The notes beneath the pieces are model-generated. The model was not told where the DNA came from, did no database searches, and saw only the letters and a list, made by a program, of their open reading frames with translations. From Leptospiraceae bacterium (GTDB taxonomy: Bacteria > Spirochaetota > Leptospiria > Leptospirales > Leptospiraceae): a DNA stretch of 64,000 nucleotides. A program made the translations under genes and the position numbers. Positions 55,519-64,000 of this stretch are shown piece by piece (within the stretch, counting starts at the first letter, position 1; each line of letters begins with the position of its first letter). The DNA is taken from positions 868,001 to 932,000 of the forward strand of contig JACKPC010000001.1 in assembly GCA_024233835.1 (NCBI GenBank), written 5' to 3'.

Positions 55519-56433
55519 TTAATTTTGAGCAAATGCATTGGGTGCCTTTGTCCTATGATGGGAAGCTGACTGGCTATTTATCAGCTTTTTAATTTGCTCA
55601 ATAATAGCTTCATTTTTCTTCAATTTATCGGCAAGCTCTTTATTTTTTGCTTCAAGGGCTTTATTTTGCTCATTCTGTTTCTGTAGCTCCCCAACCTGTT
55701 TTTTGAGCGTTTCTATTTCTTTTTTTGATTGTTCGAGGTTTGTGAGGAGTTTTTTATTGTCGGACTCAGTAGCTTTTAGAGCCTCAATTTGCTTATCCTT
55801 CTGGGCCAAAGAAGCCTGTAAAGTTTTATTTTCAGATTCCAGGGCTTTAGCTTTCTCGTCGGATTTTGCCAGTTTTTGAAGCTTTTCAAATGTCTTGCGA
55901 GCATCTTCATTTAGCTTTTCATTTTTCTGCTTGATGAGTGCAAGTTGCTTTAGAATGTCATTGTTTTCAGCAACTTTTTTTTCTATCTCTTTTGCTTTGG
56001 TTTCCTGCTCCTTTTTGGTTTTAGCTAATTCAGCTTCTTTTTTTACCGTCTCAGCCTGAACTTTTTCATTCTCTTTTTTAAGAGCTGAAACTTCTGCATT
56101 GGCCTTTTTTAGTGCTTCTTCAAGTTTCTGGGACTTTTCGTCAGAAGCTTTCGTTGAATCATCTAATTTCTTTTGAAGTTCCGCTTTTTCCTTTAAGCCG
56201 GTTTCTTTATCAGCTTTCAGGGTGTTTATTTCAGCCTGGGACTCCTTCAAACGGGCAATGAGCTTCTTGATAGTAGCATCAACATCTTTTTTCAGGTCAG
56301 AAAACTGCTCATCTATTTTTTGAGCTTCATCTTCCTTCGCTGGGGCCGGCTTTGAGTTTTGAGCCAGGATCGATGAAGATAACATAGAAAAAAAGAGGGA
56401 AAATAAGATAAAATAAGTGTTTAGATTCTTCAT
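55519..56433 (-). CDS. Secreted coiled-coil protein
   Basis: A 304-residue protein with a cleavable signal (ending SSILAQ) and one long Lys/Glu/Ala coiled coil from residue 40 to 285 (LKESQAEINTLKADKE, NAEVSALKKENEKVQ, NEQNKALEAKNKELADKL). It is a smaller relative of the adjacent 1129-residue protein without the OmpA domain. A periplasmic filament or spacer role is likely. Confidence 0.75.
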   Translation of the reverse strand: MKNLNTYFILFSLFFSMLSSSILAQNSKPAPAKEDEAQKIDEQFSDLKKDVDATIKKLIARLKESQAEINTLKADKETGLKEKAELQKKLDDSTKASDEKSQKLEEALKKANAEVSALKKENEKVQAETVKKEAELAKTKKEQETKAKEIEKKVAENNDILKQLALIKQKNEKLNEDARKTFEKLQKLAKSDEKAKALESENKTLQASLAQKDKQIEALKATESDNKKLLTNLEQSKKEIETLKKQVGELQKQNEQNKALEAKNKELADKLKKNEAIIEQIKKLINSQSASHHRTKAPNAFAQN

Positions 56434-56509
56434 GGCGTTAAGCCTATCTTAACGTCATGAAGAAAAATGAGTCAAGTGTATTTAAAAAAAACCGGGGATA
56501 ATTTTTCTC

Positions 56510-56971
56510 TTACTCCATGGTTCCACTTATTGAGGTACAATGAGTTTGTGCGGAAGTTGCAGTAAAAGCGTTTTCATTACTATAATAAACATAACGATTG
56601 GTAATTAAACCATCCTTATTTTTTACTATACAGGAAGCAACCTTTCCATCTGTTGGGCAACCTTCAATAGTTTTTTTGCCAGCAACATAGGTTACTCCGG
56701 ATGCAAAACCCGCTTCTGTTGCCAGGGTAGAAGCATCACAGTTTACAGTACTCGTATCTTCAAAACCGGCATGGAATTCCTTGCAGTATACAGTTGAAGT
56801 CGTTTTTCCATCTGGATATAAGCGGCAAAGGGCATTCGCCTGAACTTTCGGAAGGTTGATGATGTAAAACAAAATGGTTGTTACCCAATCGATTTCCGTT
56901 TTTTTCCTGGTACAGGCAGTACTCGTAAATAAAAGAATAAGAGTTAAAGATGTTATTAGAATTTTTTTCAT
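56510..56971 (-). CDS. Small Cys-rich lipoprotein
   Basis: A 153-residue lipoprotein: signal KKILITSLTLILLFTSTAC with lipobox TSTAC. The mature part has several cysteines (ALCRLYPDG, VYCKEFHAGF, VNCDAS, EGCPTDGKVASCIV, THCTS). No known family. The setting next to coiled-coil envelope proteins suggests a surface or periplasmic location. Confidence 0.75.
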   Translation of the reverse strand: MKKILITSLTLILLFTSTACTRKKTEIDWVTTILFYIINLPKVQANALCRLYPDGKTTSTVYCKEFHAGFEDTSTVNCDASTLATEAGFASGVTYVAGKKTIEGCPTDGKVASCIVKNKDGLITNRYVYYSNENAFTATSAQTHCTSISGTME

Positions 56972-57144
56972 GCTGATACTCCGAAAAGACTTTTTTTATT
57001 AGAAATAGACTTACTACTGGAAAAAAAAATTACAGAGGTCAATCTTTTTTATTTTAAAGTTCACTTTTCCTTTCCTCTTGAAGTCCAACTTTTCACTTGA
57101 TTTCATAAAAAGCTCGGATACTATGAATTCGAGGGAGGTGTATC

Positions 57145-58470
57145 ATGGGAAAATGGTTCAATATTCTATTTCTTATTAGTATCTACTTTTTTAGCAGAGC
57201 TTCCATTTCTGCAGCGGATTGTATACAGGGTGATTGCAAAAATGGTTCCGGTACTCTGAAGTTTGCAAGCGGAGATACATACACGGGTAGTTTTAGAAAC
57301 AGTAAATTCCACGGGAAAGGTGTTCTGGTTTTTGGAAAGAAAAATGTGGATATGAAAGAAGGAACTCCTGCTTATATTTATGCGACCCGTTATGAAGGTG
57401 AGTTCAATAATGGAGGACTCAGCGGCAAGGGGATGATGGAATTTGAAAATGGAAATAAATATGAGGGAGAGTTTATCAATAACCGCTTTAATGGAAAAGG
57501 TAAGTATACTTTTTCAAATGGAGCTTTCTATGAAGGACAATTTCGAGATGATTTAAAACACGGCAAAGGCACTTTAAGCTACCCGAATGGAAATAAATTT
57601 ATTGGTGACTTTTACAAAGACAAGTTTAATGGAAAAGGTATTGTTTACTATGCTAACGGAGACATCTATGAAGGTGAATTTAAGGAAGAAAAAAAACATG
57701 GTTATGGTATTTATAAATTTTCCAATGGGAATGTATATAAAGGGCAATTTATAGACGATAAACGACATGGAAGAGGAGAATATACTTATCACGATGGGAA
57801 GAAATATACGGGAGAATTTCGTGATGATGCCTTTGACGGCTTTGGTGTATTCACCTTTAAAAGTGGTGTAAGGTACGAAGGAGCATTTAAGGATTATAAC
57901 TATCATGGGAGAGGAAAAATCTCTTTTGCGAATAAAGCTTATTTTGAAGGAGATTTTATTAAAGGAAAATTTCACGGGAAAGGTGTTTACAAGTTTGCCA
58001 ATGGAAAAAAATACACCGGGGACTTCATAAGCGGTACCTTTGAAGGTCAGGGAGTTATGGTATTTCCGAATGGTGATAAATATGAAGGGGGATTTAAAAA
58101 TGGAAAATTTGAAGGAAAAGGAAAAATAACTTTATCCACCGGGGAATCCAAAGTCGTAGATTTCCATGAAGGTAAATTTAGTGGTAAAACTACTGTTACT
58201 CTTCCGGATGGTAGTAAGTTTACCGGAACCTTTAAAGATGGAAAAAAAGAGGGTTATGGAATTTTAGTTTTTCCTAATGGAGATACATATAGAGGAGATT
58301 TTCTAAATGATAAAGCACACGGTGAAGGAGTAATGCAGTATTCCAATGGTGAGCGTTATGAAGGGCAATTTGAGAAAGACCTTTATAATGGCCGGGGAGT
58401 TCTCTATGACAAGGAAGGTAATATTATCTATTCAGGAAGATGGATCAATAGCGACCCGGCAGGTGAATAA
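57145..58470 (+). CDS. Secreted MORN-repeat protein
   Basis: A 441-residue protein with a signal peptide (FNILFLISIYFFSRASISAA) and about sixteen MORN repeats of the form YEGEFxxxxxHGKGxxxF filling residues 35-435; one repeat near residue 340 is degenerate. MORN repeats fold as an elongated beta sheet that binds lipids or proteins. GGAGG precedes the ATG. The MORN repeats show as roughly 69-base periodicity in the DNA. Followed by a good terminator. Confidence 0.9.
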   Translation: MGKWFNILFLISIYFFSRASISAADCIQGDCKNGSGTLKFASGDTYTGSFRNSKFHGKGVLVFGKKNVDMKEGTPAYIYATRYEGEFNNGGLSGKGMMEFENGNKYEGEFINNRFNGKGKYTFSNGAFYEGQFRDDLKHGKGTLSYPNGNKFIGDFYKDKFNGKGIVYYANGDIYEGEFKEEKKHGYGIYKFSNGNVYKGQFIDDKRHGRGEYTYHDGKKYTGEFRDDAFDGFGVFTFKSGVRYEGAFKDYNYHGRGKISFANKAYFEGDFIKGKFHGKGVYKFANGKKYTGDFISGTFEGQGVMVFPNGDKYEGGFKNGKFEGKGKITLSTGESKVVDFHEGKFSGKTTVTLPDGSKFTGTFKDGKKEGYGILVFPNGDTYRGDFLNDKAHGEGVMQYSNGERYEGQFEKDLYNGRGVLYDKEGNIIYSGRWINSDPAGE

Positions 58471-58479
58471 AAATAAAAC

Positions 58480-58506
58480 AAGTCCGGATGAAATAAGACC
58501 GGACTT
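58480..58506. terminator. Bidirectional terminator
   Basis: AAGTCCGG (58480-58487) pairs with CCGGACTT (58499-58506), followed by TGTTT on the plus strand, between the convergent MORN and beta-glucosidase genes. Confidence 0.75.
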
Positions 58507-58530
58507 TGTTTATCATGAAAAAAATTCGGT

Positions 58531-59880
58531 TCAGAACTGAAAGCCATTTTGCTTAATTACATCACTATACCAGTAAGCACTATCTTTTGCATAACGTTTT
58601 AAGTCAGAAGAAGTTCTATCGATATGTACGAGCCCGAAAGTTTTTGCGTTTCCTTCTGCCCATTCAAAATTATCCATAAATGACCAGACAAAATAACCTC
58701 TAACATCTGCTCCTTCCAGAATAGCTCTATGTACGGAAGAAAGATATTTTTTCAAAAAATCAATTCTTTCCGGATCGCTTATCTTCGTGTTTTCTAATTT
58801 ATCTTTATATGCTACTCCATTTTCCGTGATATAAACAGGAGGATTACCATATTCTTCTTTTATCCATTTTAAAATCTGGTAAAGTCCATCCGGATAAACT
58901 TCCCAGCCCATTTCGGTAAGCTTTACTCCGGGATAAAAAGCTGTAACCGGTACAAACGGGTACACAGGTATAGGAAGGGGTTTTATTATCGTTCTCGAAT
59001 AATTGTTAACTCCTAAAAAGTCAATCGGAGCAGAAATGATTTTCATATCTTCCGGATGGATATCCCCTTTATTCTGAGCCAAAACTTTTCTTTCAATAGC
59101 AGTCGGATATTTTTTCAAAAAGATAGGATCCATCCAGAGACGATTCATCACCGCATTTGCAATAGTTACTGAATGACTGTATTTATCCAGACGATGAGAA
59201 TGAACCGGAGAAAGGGCATTGGTAATTCCTACTCGAACGGATTTATTTACAGCACGAATTTTAGCCAGAGAAAGACCATGAGCCAATAAAACATTATGTG
59301 CAACTTTATAGAATCGAAATATTTTTCTAAGGCCGGGAGCATGTACACCCAGGAAGTAACCGAGCACAGTAAAAATCCAGGGCTCATTCAGGGTAATCCA
59401 GAATTTCACTCTATCGCCTAACTTCTTTACCATTTCTTCAGTATAGTCAGCAAAATAGGAAGCCGTATCGCGATTCAACCAGCCTCCTTCTTCCTGGAGC
59501 TTTTGAGGTAAGTCCCAGTGATAAAGGGTTAAGAAGGGTTCTATATTTTTCTGTTTTAGCTCATCTACCAGCCTATCATAGAAATCCATACCTCTTTTCT
59601 GAACAGGACCTTTTCCATTTGGCATGATTCTCGGCCAGGATACAGAAAAGCGATAAGCGGAATAACCCAGTTCTGCCATTAAAGCAATATCTTCTTTATA
59701 TCGTTTGTAATGATCGCAGGCGATATCCCCGGTCTCTTTTGTACGAATTTTTCCCCTTGTGTGACTGAACCTATCCCAGATAGATTCTCCTTTACCATCC
59801 TCTTTGGGTGAACCCTCAATCTGATAGGCAGCGGTTGCTGTTCCCCAGACAAACTCTTTAGGAAATTCCAATTTTTGCAT
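58531..59880 (-). CDS. Family 1 glycoside hydrolase (beta-glucosidase)
   Basis: A 449-residue GH1 enzyme releasing terminal beta-linked glucose or related sugars. Motifs: FPKEFVWGTATAAYQIEGS at the start, KFWITLNEPWIFT (acid/base Glu), PVYITENGVAYKD (nucleophile Glu), and SFMDNFEWAEG near the end. I start at ATG 59880; an upstream in-frame extension would be antisense to the next gene and is not family-like. No transporter or regulator for sugars is adjacent. Confidence 0.93.
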   Translation of the reverse strand: MQKLEFPKEFVWGTATAAYQIEGSPKEDGKGESIWDRFSHTRGKIRTKETGDIACDHYKRYKEDIALMAELGYSAYRFSVSWPRIMPNGKGPVQKRGMDFYDRLVDELKQKNIEPFLTLYHWDLPQKLQEEGGWLNRDTASYFADYTEEMVKKLGDRVKFWITLNEPWIFTVLGYFLGVHAPGLRKIFRFYKVAHNVLLAHGLSLAKIRAVNKSVRVGITNALSPVHSHRLDKYSHSVTIANAVMNRLWMDPIFLKKYPTAIERKVLAQNKGDIHPEDMKIISAPIDFLGVNNYSRTIIKPLPIPVYPFVPVTAFYPGVKLTEMGWEVYPDGLYQILKWIKEEYGNPPVYITENGVAYKDKLENTKISDPERIDFLKKYLSSVHRAILEGADVRGYFVWSFMDNFEWAEGNAKTFGLVHIDRTSSDLKRYAKDSAYWYSDVIKQNGFQF

Positions 59881-59968
59881 AGGAAAAGGCTGTTCCGAGG
59901 GCTTATTGGCGGCAAGAACTAAAATATTATACTTGCTCTTTTGTTTGACTCCGGGTGAAATTGTCCCT

Positions 59969-60931
59969 ATGATTTCTGAGAATAAGCTGGTGCGTTTTGA
60001 CTGGGCTATGAAATACCTGCTGAGGGATAAGTCTAACTTTGACATTCTGGAAGGGTTTCTCTCGGCTCTTCTTAATGAGGATATTACAGTTCTCAGTCTG
60101 GCCGAAAGTGAATCCAATCGGGAAGATGAAAATGATAAATTCAACCGGGTTGACTTGCTCGTAGAGGACAAAGAAAAACGCAAATTCATCATAGAAATTC
60201 AGAACAACCGGGAAACACATTATTTAGAAAGACTCCTTTACGGCACCTCTAAAGTAATCGTAGAAAACCTATCTTCCGGAGATTTATATAGGAATGTGGT
60301 AAAGGTTTTATCCATCAGCATCCTCTATTTTGATCTCGGCATAGGTGATGACTATATATACTACGGAAATACAGAGTTCAGGGGTGTTCATACCCATAAA
60401 CCACTTATCGTTCGAGAGAGGGTCTATTTGCCGGAGGTCTTTGAACCCAAATTTCGTCTAAAAGAGAAAAATGTGTTCCCGGAATATTACTTGATTCGCG
60501 TAGAGAAATTTGAAGATATAATCGAAAGCCCCATAGATGAGTGGATCTACATGATAAAGCACAGCGAGGTAAAAGATTCCTTTCATTCAAAAAATATCAA
60601 CAGGGCCCGTGAAAAACTCAATCTGATGAAGATGCCGGAAGGAGATAGGCGTAAGTATGAGAAGTATCTGTCCAATCTGGCCTCAGAGCTGGATGTAATG
60701 GAAACAGCCCGTGAGGAAGGTCGTGCGGAAGAAAGAAAGAAAACAGAAAGAGAAAGAGTGAGAGCAGAACAGGAAAAGCAAAGGGCAGAACAGGAGAAAC
60801 AAAGAGCAGAAGAAGAAAAAAAGAAAAGAGAGGAATTTATACGGACTATCATTCAATCCGAAAAATTTACTCCTCAGGAAATTACAAATATGTTTGGCAT
60901 AAAGGAGGAAGAATTTCGAGAACTGCTTTAA
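59969..60931 (+). CDS. Rpn/PD-(D/E)XK nuclease-family transposase-like protein
   Basis: A 320-residue member of the PD-(D/E)XK 'transposase-like' group. It begins SENKLVRFDWAMKYLLRDK, has FNRVDLLVEDKEKRKFIIEIQNN (Asp, then E-x-Q in the third motif) and LERLLYGTSKVIVENL. The C-terminal 60 residues carry three near-identical RAEQEKQ units then FTPQEITNMFGIKEEEF. The start ATG 59969 gives the usual opening; upstream in-frame codons overlap nothing useful. It is a different subfamily from the Rpn-like gene at 32.6 kb. Confidence 0.85.
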   Translation: MISENKLVRFDWAMKYLLRDKSNFDILEGFLSALLNEDITVLSLAESESNREDENDKFNRVDLLVEDKEKRKFIIEIQNNRETHYLERLLYGTSKVIVENLSSGDLYRNVVKVLSISILYFDLGIGDDYIYYGNTEFRGVHTHKPLIVRERVYLPEVFEPKFRLKEKNVFPEYYLIRVEKFEDIIESPIDEWIYMIKHSEVKDSFHSKNINRAREKLNLMKMPEGDRRKYEKYLSNLASELDVMETAREEGRAEERKKTERERVRAEQEKQRAEQEKQRAEEEKKKREEFIRTIIQSEKFTPQEITNMFGIKEEEFRELL

Positions 60932-61019
60932 ACGAAATTTCTTCCGAGTTAACTTTCTTTTTTGCTTCGGACTTAATAAAAAGCATTGCGAAGCTGGTAT
61001 TAAATAAAGGAGAATACTT

Positions 61020-62315
61020 TTGGAAAAACGATTTCCTTACTGGATAGCCTTCTTAATGGCCGTAAACATCATTTTTTTAACCGCAGATAACAATATTATC
61101 AGTGCTGTTTTAAAGCAAATAGAAATTGAATACAAGGTAGACTCAGGCCAAATCGGTCTTATGTCCTTATTCTTTTCTGTCCTTGGCGCTGCGGTAAGCC
61201 TTGTCTTCGGCTATCTTTCTGATAAGGTAAACCGCAAAAAACTATTTGCGATTTCCGTTCTCCTTGCAGAAGTTCCCTGTCTTCTAAGCGCCTATGCCCC
61301 GGACTTCCAAACATTTTATGTTCTTCGCATCCTGACCGGTCTCGGGGTCGGAGCCGCTTTCCCTATCGTATTTTCCATGATAGGGGATTTCTTTGATAAA
61401 AATCAGAGGACACTTGCGGCCGCTATTCTTACAACCTGCTGGGGTATCGGGGGAATTCTGGGCATCCTTGTTGCAGGGTACTGTCTCGGAGCAGGCTATG
61501 GCTGGAGACTCCCCTTTATTTTAGTAGCCGTACCCAATTTTTTCCTGGTTCCTCTTTTCTATTTTTTTGTTCCGGAGCCCAGAAAGGGAGCGGTAGAAGC
61601 CGGAATCGGAGAATTGATCGAATCAGGTGAAATTTCTTATCCCAGAAGTATTCGTTTTTCCGATTATTCGAAACTCGTTTCTCTCAAAACTAACCTCCTT
61701 CTATTTTTACAGGGTATATTTGGAACTATTCCATGGGGAGCCTTAATTTTACTCGTGAAATTTCTAACCGAAACTAAGGGTTTTGATGTAAATACTGCCA
61801 CGAATATATACGCTGTTTTCGGTATCGGTGCCGTTCTGGGAGGAATCCTTGGAGGTATAGCCGGGGGAAGCTTATTTAAAAAGAAAGCAGCCTACCAACC
61901 CCTTTTTTCCTCTATTACTACGTTTATTGGTATGCTTTTCACTGTCGGTTTTGTATATTTTATCCCCTCTGATCCGGTATTAGTGGGCCTATTCGGTCTT
62001 CTGGGGGCCGCTTTTGCGACAGTCACCGGAGCCAATATGCGAAATATGCTTTTAAGCACCAATCCACCCGAAGACAGGGGAGCTATTTTTTCTATATTTA
62101 ACCTGACAGACGCGGTGGGTTATGGAATCGGTCAATTTGTAGCCGGACAGCTTGCTGTTTACCTGGGGCTTACCCACGCTCTTGGAATTTCTTTTACCTT
62201 CTGGTTACCCTGTTCCATATTTCTTTTCGTCGCCAGCTTATATTTTGGTCGGGATGTAGAAAATCTGGACAAAGAAATGAAAGAACTGGGAGAGAAAAGT
62301 AAAGGGGTTAGTTAA
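61020..62315 (+). CDS. MFS transporter (spinster-like)
   Basis: A 431-residue carrier with about twelve membrane helices: WIAFLMAVNIIFLTADNNII, then LVFGYLSDKVNRKKLFAISV (loop 2-3 signature) and FYVLRILTGLGVGAAFPIVFSM. The pattern resembles Spns/UhpC-like MFS proteins. The substrate is unknown. TTG start with AAAGGAG upstream. Confidence 0.88.
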   Translation: MEKRFPYWIAFLMAVNIIFLTADNNIISAVLKQIEIEYKVDSGQIGLMSLFFSVLGAAVSLVFGYLSDKVNRKKLFAISVLLAEVPCLLSAYAPDFQTFYVLRILTGLGVGAAFPIVFSMIGDFFDKNQRTLAAAILTTCWGIGGILGILVAGYCLGAGYGWRLPFILVAVPNFFLVPLFYFFVPEPRKGAVEAGIGELIESGEISYPRSIRFSDYSKLVSLKTNLLLFLQGIFGTIPWGALILLVKFLTETKGFDVNTATNIYAVFGIGAVLGGILGGIAGGSLFKKKAAYQPLFSSITTFIGMLFTVGFVYFIPSDPVLVGLFGLLGAAFATVTGANMRNMLLSTNPPEDRGAIFSIFNLTDAVGYGIGQFVAGQLAVYLGLTHALGISFTFWLPCSIFLFVASLYFGRDVENLDKEMKELGEKSKGVS

Positions 62316-62326
62316 CCCCTTTGTTT
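62301..62326. terminator. Bidirectional terminator
   Basis: A stem of AAAGGGGTTA and TAACCCCTTT lies at 62301-62322, followed by GTTT. It includes the stop of the MFS gene and sits between convergent genes. Confidence 0.7.
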
Positions 62327-63164
62327 ACATAAAGGGAACCCCTTCTTGAAGTCTTTGAAGGGGATATTTTAAAAATACGGTAGTGGTTCGGTTGTCGGTT
62401 TTATAGGAAAATAATTCTAAGGGGTTTAAATTCATATTGTAGTAACCCTCGTCTATCATTGCTATACCAAAACCCGCACTCTCTTTTTCATCGAGGTGTT
62501 CCGGTCGGAAAAACTCCGCAGATTTTCCCTCTTTATAAAGTTCATAGTGCTTACGACGCGTAACTTCGATCCTTTCGAGGTCGGTATCCATAACCGGTGC
62601 ATCATTTTTCACGACGATTAACAGGTGTTCTTCATCGAGATATACCTTTAGCACAATCTTCGCATCGTCCTCTTTAATTTTTTGTCGAATCGAGAAAAGA
62701 AGGTCCTTATCCCCTTCTTTTAGCTCAACCTTTTTCACTCTGATTTTCTCTTCGAGGGAAAGGATGGTCTGAACGAGTTTCTTAATTTTTTCAGGTATGA
62801 TATAACGCTGCATTGCATCGCGCAAGGGACTTGTATCCAGAATAACCTGAAGAATTTGATCTAATTCCTCTCTGGACTTTTCAACTTCAATTAGCTTTTT
62901 AAGGATTTCGTCTTTATAGATAATATACCTTAAATTACCTTTTAAAGCGTTTAAAAGAGCCTCCATAAGTCCGCTAAATAAGTGAAAAGAACACAGAGGA
63001 TCGGCACCGATTCTGTCGAGGATACCATTTACAAGGTTTGAAACCAGGTCACGGGTATCGCGGGTAAGGCCTCGAATGTGGAGGTGCAGATAGTTTCTCT
63101 GAATGAATTCATCCAATCTCGATTCGATTTCTTTACTGCCCAGTATTTTTTTCTGATTTGCCAT
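62325..63164 (-). CDS. GHKL ATPase-like regulatory protein
   Basis: A 279-residue soluble protein. Blocks typical of the GHKL fold are visible: an N-box-like MEALLNALKGN, LLIVVKNDAPV (D/G1-like) and ESAGFGIAMIDEGYY (G2-like). It lacks a phosphorylatable HisKA domain. It might act as an anti-sigma-type kinase opposite the STAS proteins, but this is inference. ATG 63164 is chosen because a longer in-frame version overlaps the divergent lipoyl gene. Confidence 0.6.
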   Translation of the reverse strand: MANQKKILGSKEIESRLDEFIQRNYLHLHIRGLTRDTRDLVSNLVNGILDRIGADPLCSFHLFSGLMEALLNALKGNLRYIIYKDEILKKLIEVEKSREELDQILQVILDTSPLRDAMQRYIIPEKIKKLVQTILSLEEKIRVKKVELKEGDKDLLFSIRQKIKEDDAKIVLKVYLDEEHLLIVVKNDAPVMDTDLERIEVTRRKHYELYKEGKSAEFFRPEHLDEKESAGFGIAMIDEGYYNMNLNPLELFSYKTDNRTTTVFLKYPLQRLQEGVPFM

Positions 63165-63242
63165 ATAAGTCCTATCGAATACCATGTACAATAACAAAAA
63201 CAAAGTTCCAATGCAAGTATGTTTTGAGCCTCTGGAGATAAT

Positions 63243-63497
63243 ATGGAGAAAAAAAGTCAATTTCTTGAACTAAAAACCCCGGACCTTGGAGATGCCGATA
63301 AAATTGAGCTTATCGAGTGGTACAAAAAGGAAGGGCAGCTTATCGAAGAGGGAGAAGAAGTCCTCGAACTGATAACCGAAAAAGCTTCCTTCCCCGTTGA
63401 ATCCCCGGTAAAGGGTATATTGAAAGAAATTCGAGTTCCAAAAGGTTCTAAAGTTCTCAAAGGGGAAATCCTCGGGATTTTAGAAATAGGCTTTTAA
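63243..63497 (+). CDS. Free-standing lipoyl/biotinyl domain protein
   Basis: An 84-residue protein consisting only of a lipoyl-type domain: LKTPDLGDADKIELIEWYKK, then EEVLELITEKASFPVESPVK, where the Lys of 'TEKAS' takes the lipoate or biotin. Lipoyl domains normally sit within E2 acyltransferases or GcvH; here nothing else is fused. The following phosphoesterase gene begins one base after its stop. Confidence 0.85.
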   Translation: MEKKSQFLELKTPDLGDADKIELIEWYKKEGQLIEEGEEVLELITEKASFPVESPVKGILKEIRVPKGSKVLKGEILGILEIGF

Positions 63498-63498
63498 A

Positions 63499-64000
63499 AT
63501 GCAAACCTTTATTCATATATCTGACCTGCACTTTCCTACTGCACTTCCTCTTTTTTCTTTGCGGAATAAGATGATAGCCGGTTATATCAACTTTTACATT
63601 CGTAGAAGACATAAGCACCCGGAGGAAATTCGAGAAGCACTTCTTCGTTTTATTTCAAAAACAGAATATGACGGCCTTTTTATAACGGGAGATCTCACCA
63701 ATGTATCGGGAGAAAAAGAGTTTGAAAGAGCGAGGGAGCTTTTAGAACCGGTGCTGGATGAAAGAACTTTTGTTATCCCGGGAAATCATGACCGTTATAC
63801 GAAACAATCCATAGAACCGGTTCGTTTATTTGAAAAATATTTCTCGAGGTATACAGGCATATCTTTTGCAGAAAATGAGAAACTTTTTCTCAGATATAAA
63901 ACCTTCCGGGATTTATACGTAATTGGCTGGGATTCTAACGAGCCACGTTCCCTGACAGAAGCCTGTGGGGAAATACACGATGAGGTTATAGACACCACAT
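63499..64000 (+). CDS. Metallophosphoesterase, N-terminal part (runs off the window)
   Basis: At least 167 residues of a calcineurin-like phosphoesterase: TFIHISDLHFPTA (motif I, D-x-H), DGLFITGDLTNVSG (motif II), VIPGNHDRYT (motif III, GNHD). Metal-binding residues are all present so far. The C-terminal metal motifs lie outside the window. It starts right after the lipoyl gene, so the two are co-transcribed. Confidence 0.88.
   Translation, partial: MQTFIHISDLHFPTALPLFSLRNKMIAGYINFYIRRRHKHPEEIREALLRFISKTEYDGLFITGDLTNVSGEKEFERARELLEPVLDERTFVIPGNHDRYTKQSIEPVRLFEKYFSRYTGISFAENEKLFLRYKTFRDLYVIGWDSNEPRSLTEACGEIHDEVIDTT

Noticed and set aside
59881..60192. N-terminal extension of the beta-glucosidase by about 100 residues
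   Set aside because: The extension is antisense to the Rpn-like gene, rich in Ser and Arg without family match, and the normal GH1 start follows at ATG 59880.

Overview
The window reads as a chromosomal segment of a spirochaete, most likely a member of the Leptospiraceae. This is inferred from gene content: a plant-type ferredoxin-NADP reductase, a DUF1574-like SGNH protein, many lipoproteins, SpoIIE-type phosphatases and STAS regulators, an OmpA-type coiled-coil envelope protein, and AT-rich sequence with tightly packed, often overlapping genes. No rRNA, tRNA or CRISPR array was recognised by eye.

Layout. 1-5995: Maf-like glycosyltransferase fragment, omega-like RNA polymerase subunit, thioredoxin-like lipoprotein, secA and a U32 protease. 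6-15 kb: membrane SpoIIE phosphatase with HAMP and TPR, homoserine dehydrogenase, STAS protein, hflX and a secreted HEAT-repeat protein. 15-25 kb is housekeeping: citrate synthase, PC4-like protein, FNR, L,D-transpeptidase, glycosyltransferase, SanA-like protein, TrmH-family methyltransferase, ligA, STAS protein, adenosine-deaminase-like enzyme, ComF. 26-37 kb is an accessory zone: a decayed AAA/PD-(D/E)XK gene, a DUF433 antitoxin with a frameshifted DUF5615 toxin, and a SNF2 helicase, queE and a short UvrD helicase. The last two are separated by a 3.07-kb insertion flanked by perfect 59-bp direct repeats and carrying an Rpn/PD-(D/E)XK gene and three lipoprotein genes. 37-46 kb: flotillin, CcmH-like and zinc-ribbon membrane proteins, DUF1574-like protein, PAS histidine kinase, membrane-anchored MutS-like ATPase. 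46-58 kb: VWA-STAS fusion, MtnC, nitroreductase, a divergent protein-kinase-like protein, a giant coiled-coil OmpA protein with a coiled-coil neighbour, and a secreted MORN-repeat protein. 58-64 kb: GH1 beta-glucosidase, a second Rpn-type nuclease, an MFS transporter, a GHKL-like protein, a free-standing lipoyl domain and the start of a metallophosphoesterase.

The most unusual signal is start-codon use. At least five reading frames (ends at 564 and 13457 on the minus strand; starts at 1300, 17906 and 35128 on the plus strand) have a good Shine-Dalgarno sequence and a conserved or signal-peptide-like N-terminus but no ATG, GTG or TTG in the right place. Each instead has ATT, ATC or ATA (or, in two cases, possibly CTG). 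hflX is the clearest case, because 31 conserved N-terminal residues lie upstream of the first NTG codon. Other points of note are the insertion that separated uvrD from queE, the altered cysteine spacing in QueE, and the kinase-like protein at 50.8 kb. Regulation by partner switching looks important, with a PP2C phosphatase, three STAS proteins and a GHKL-like protein.
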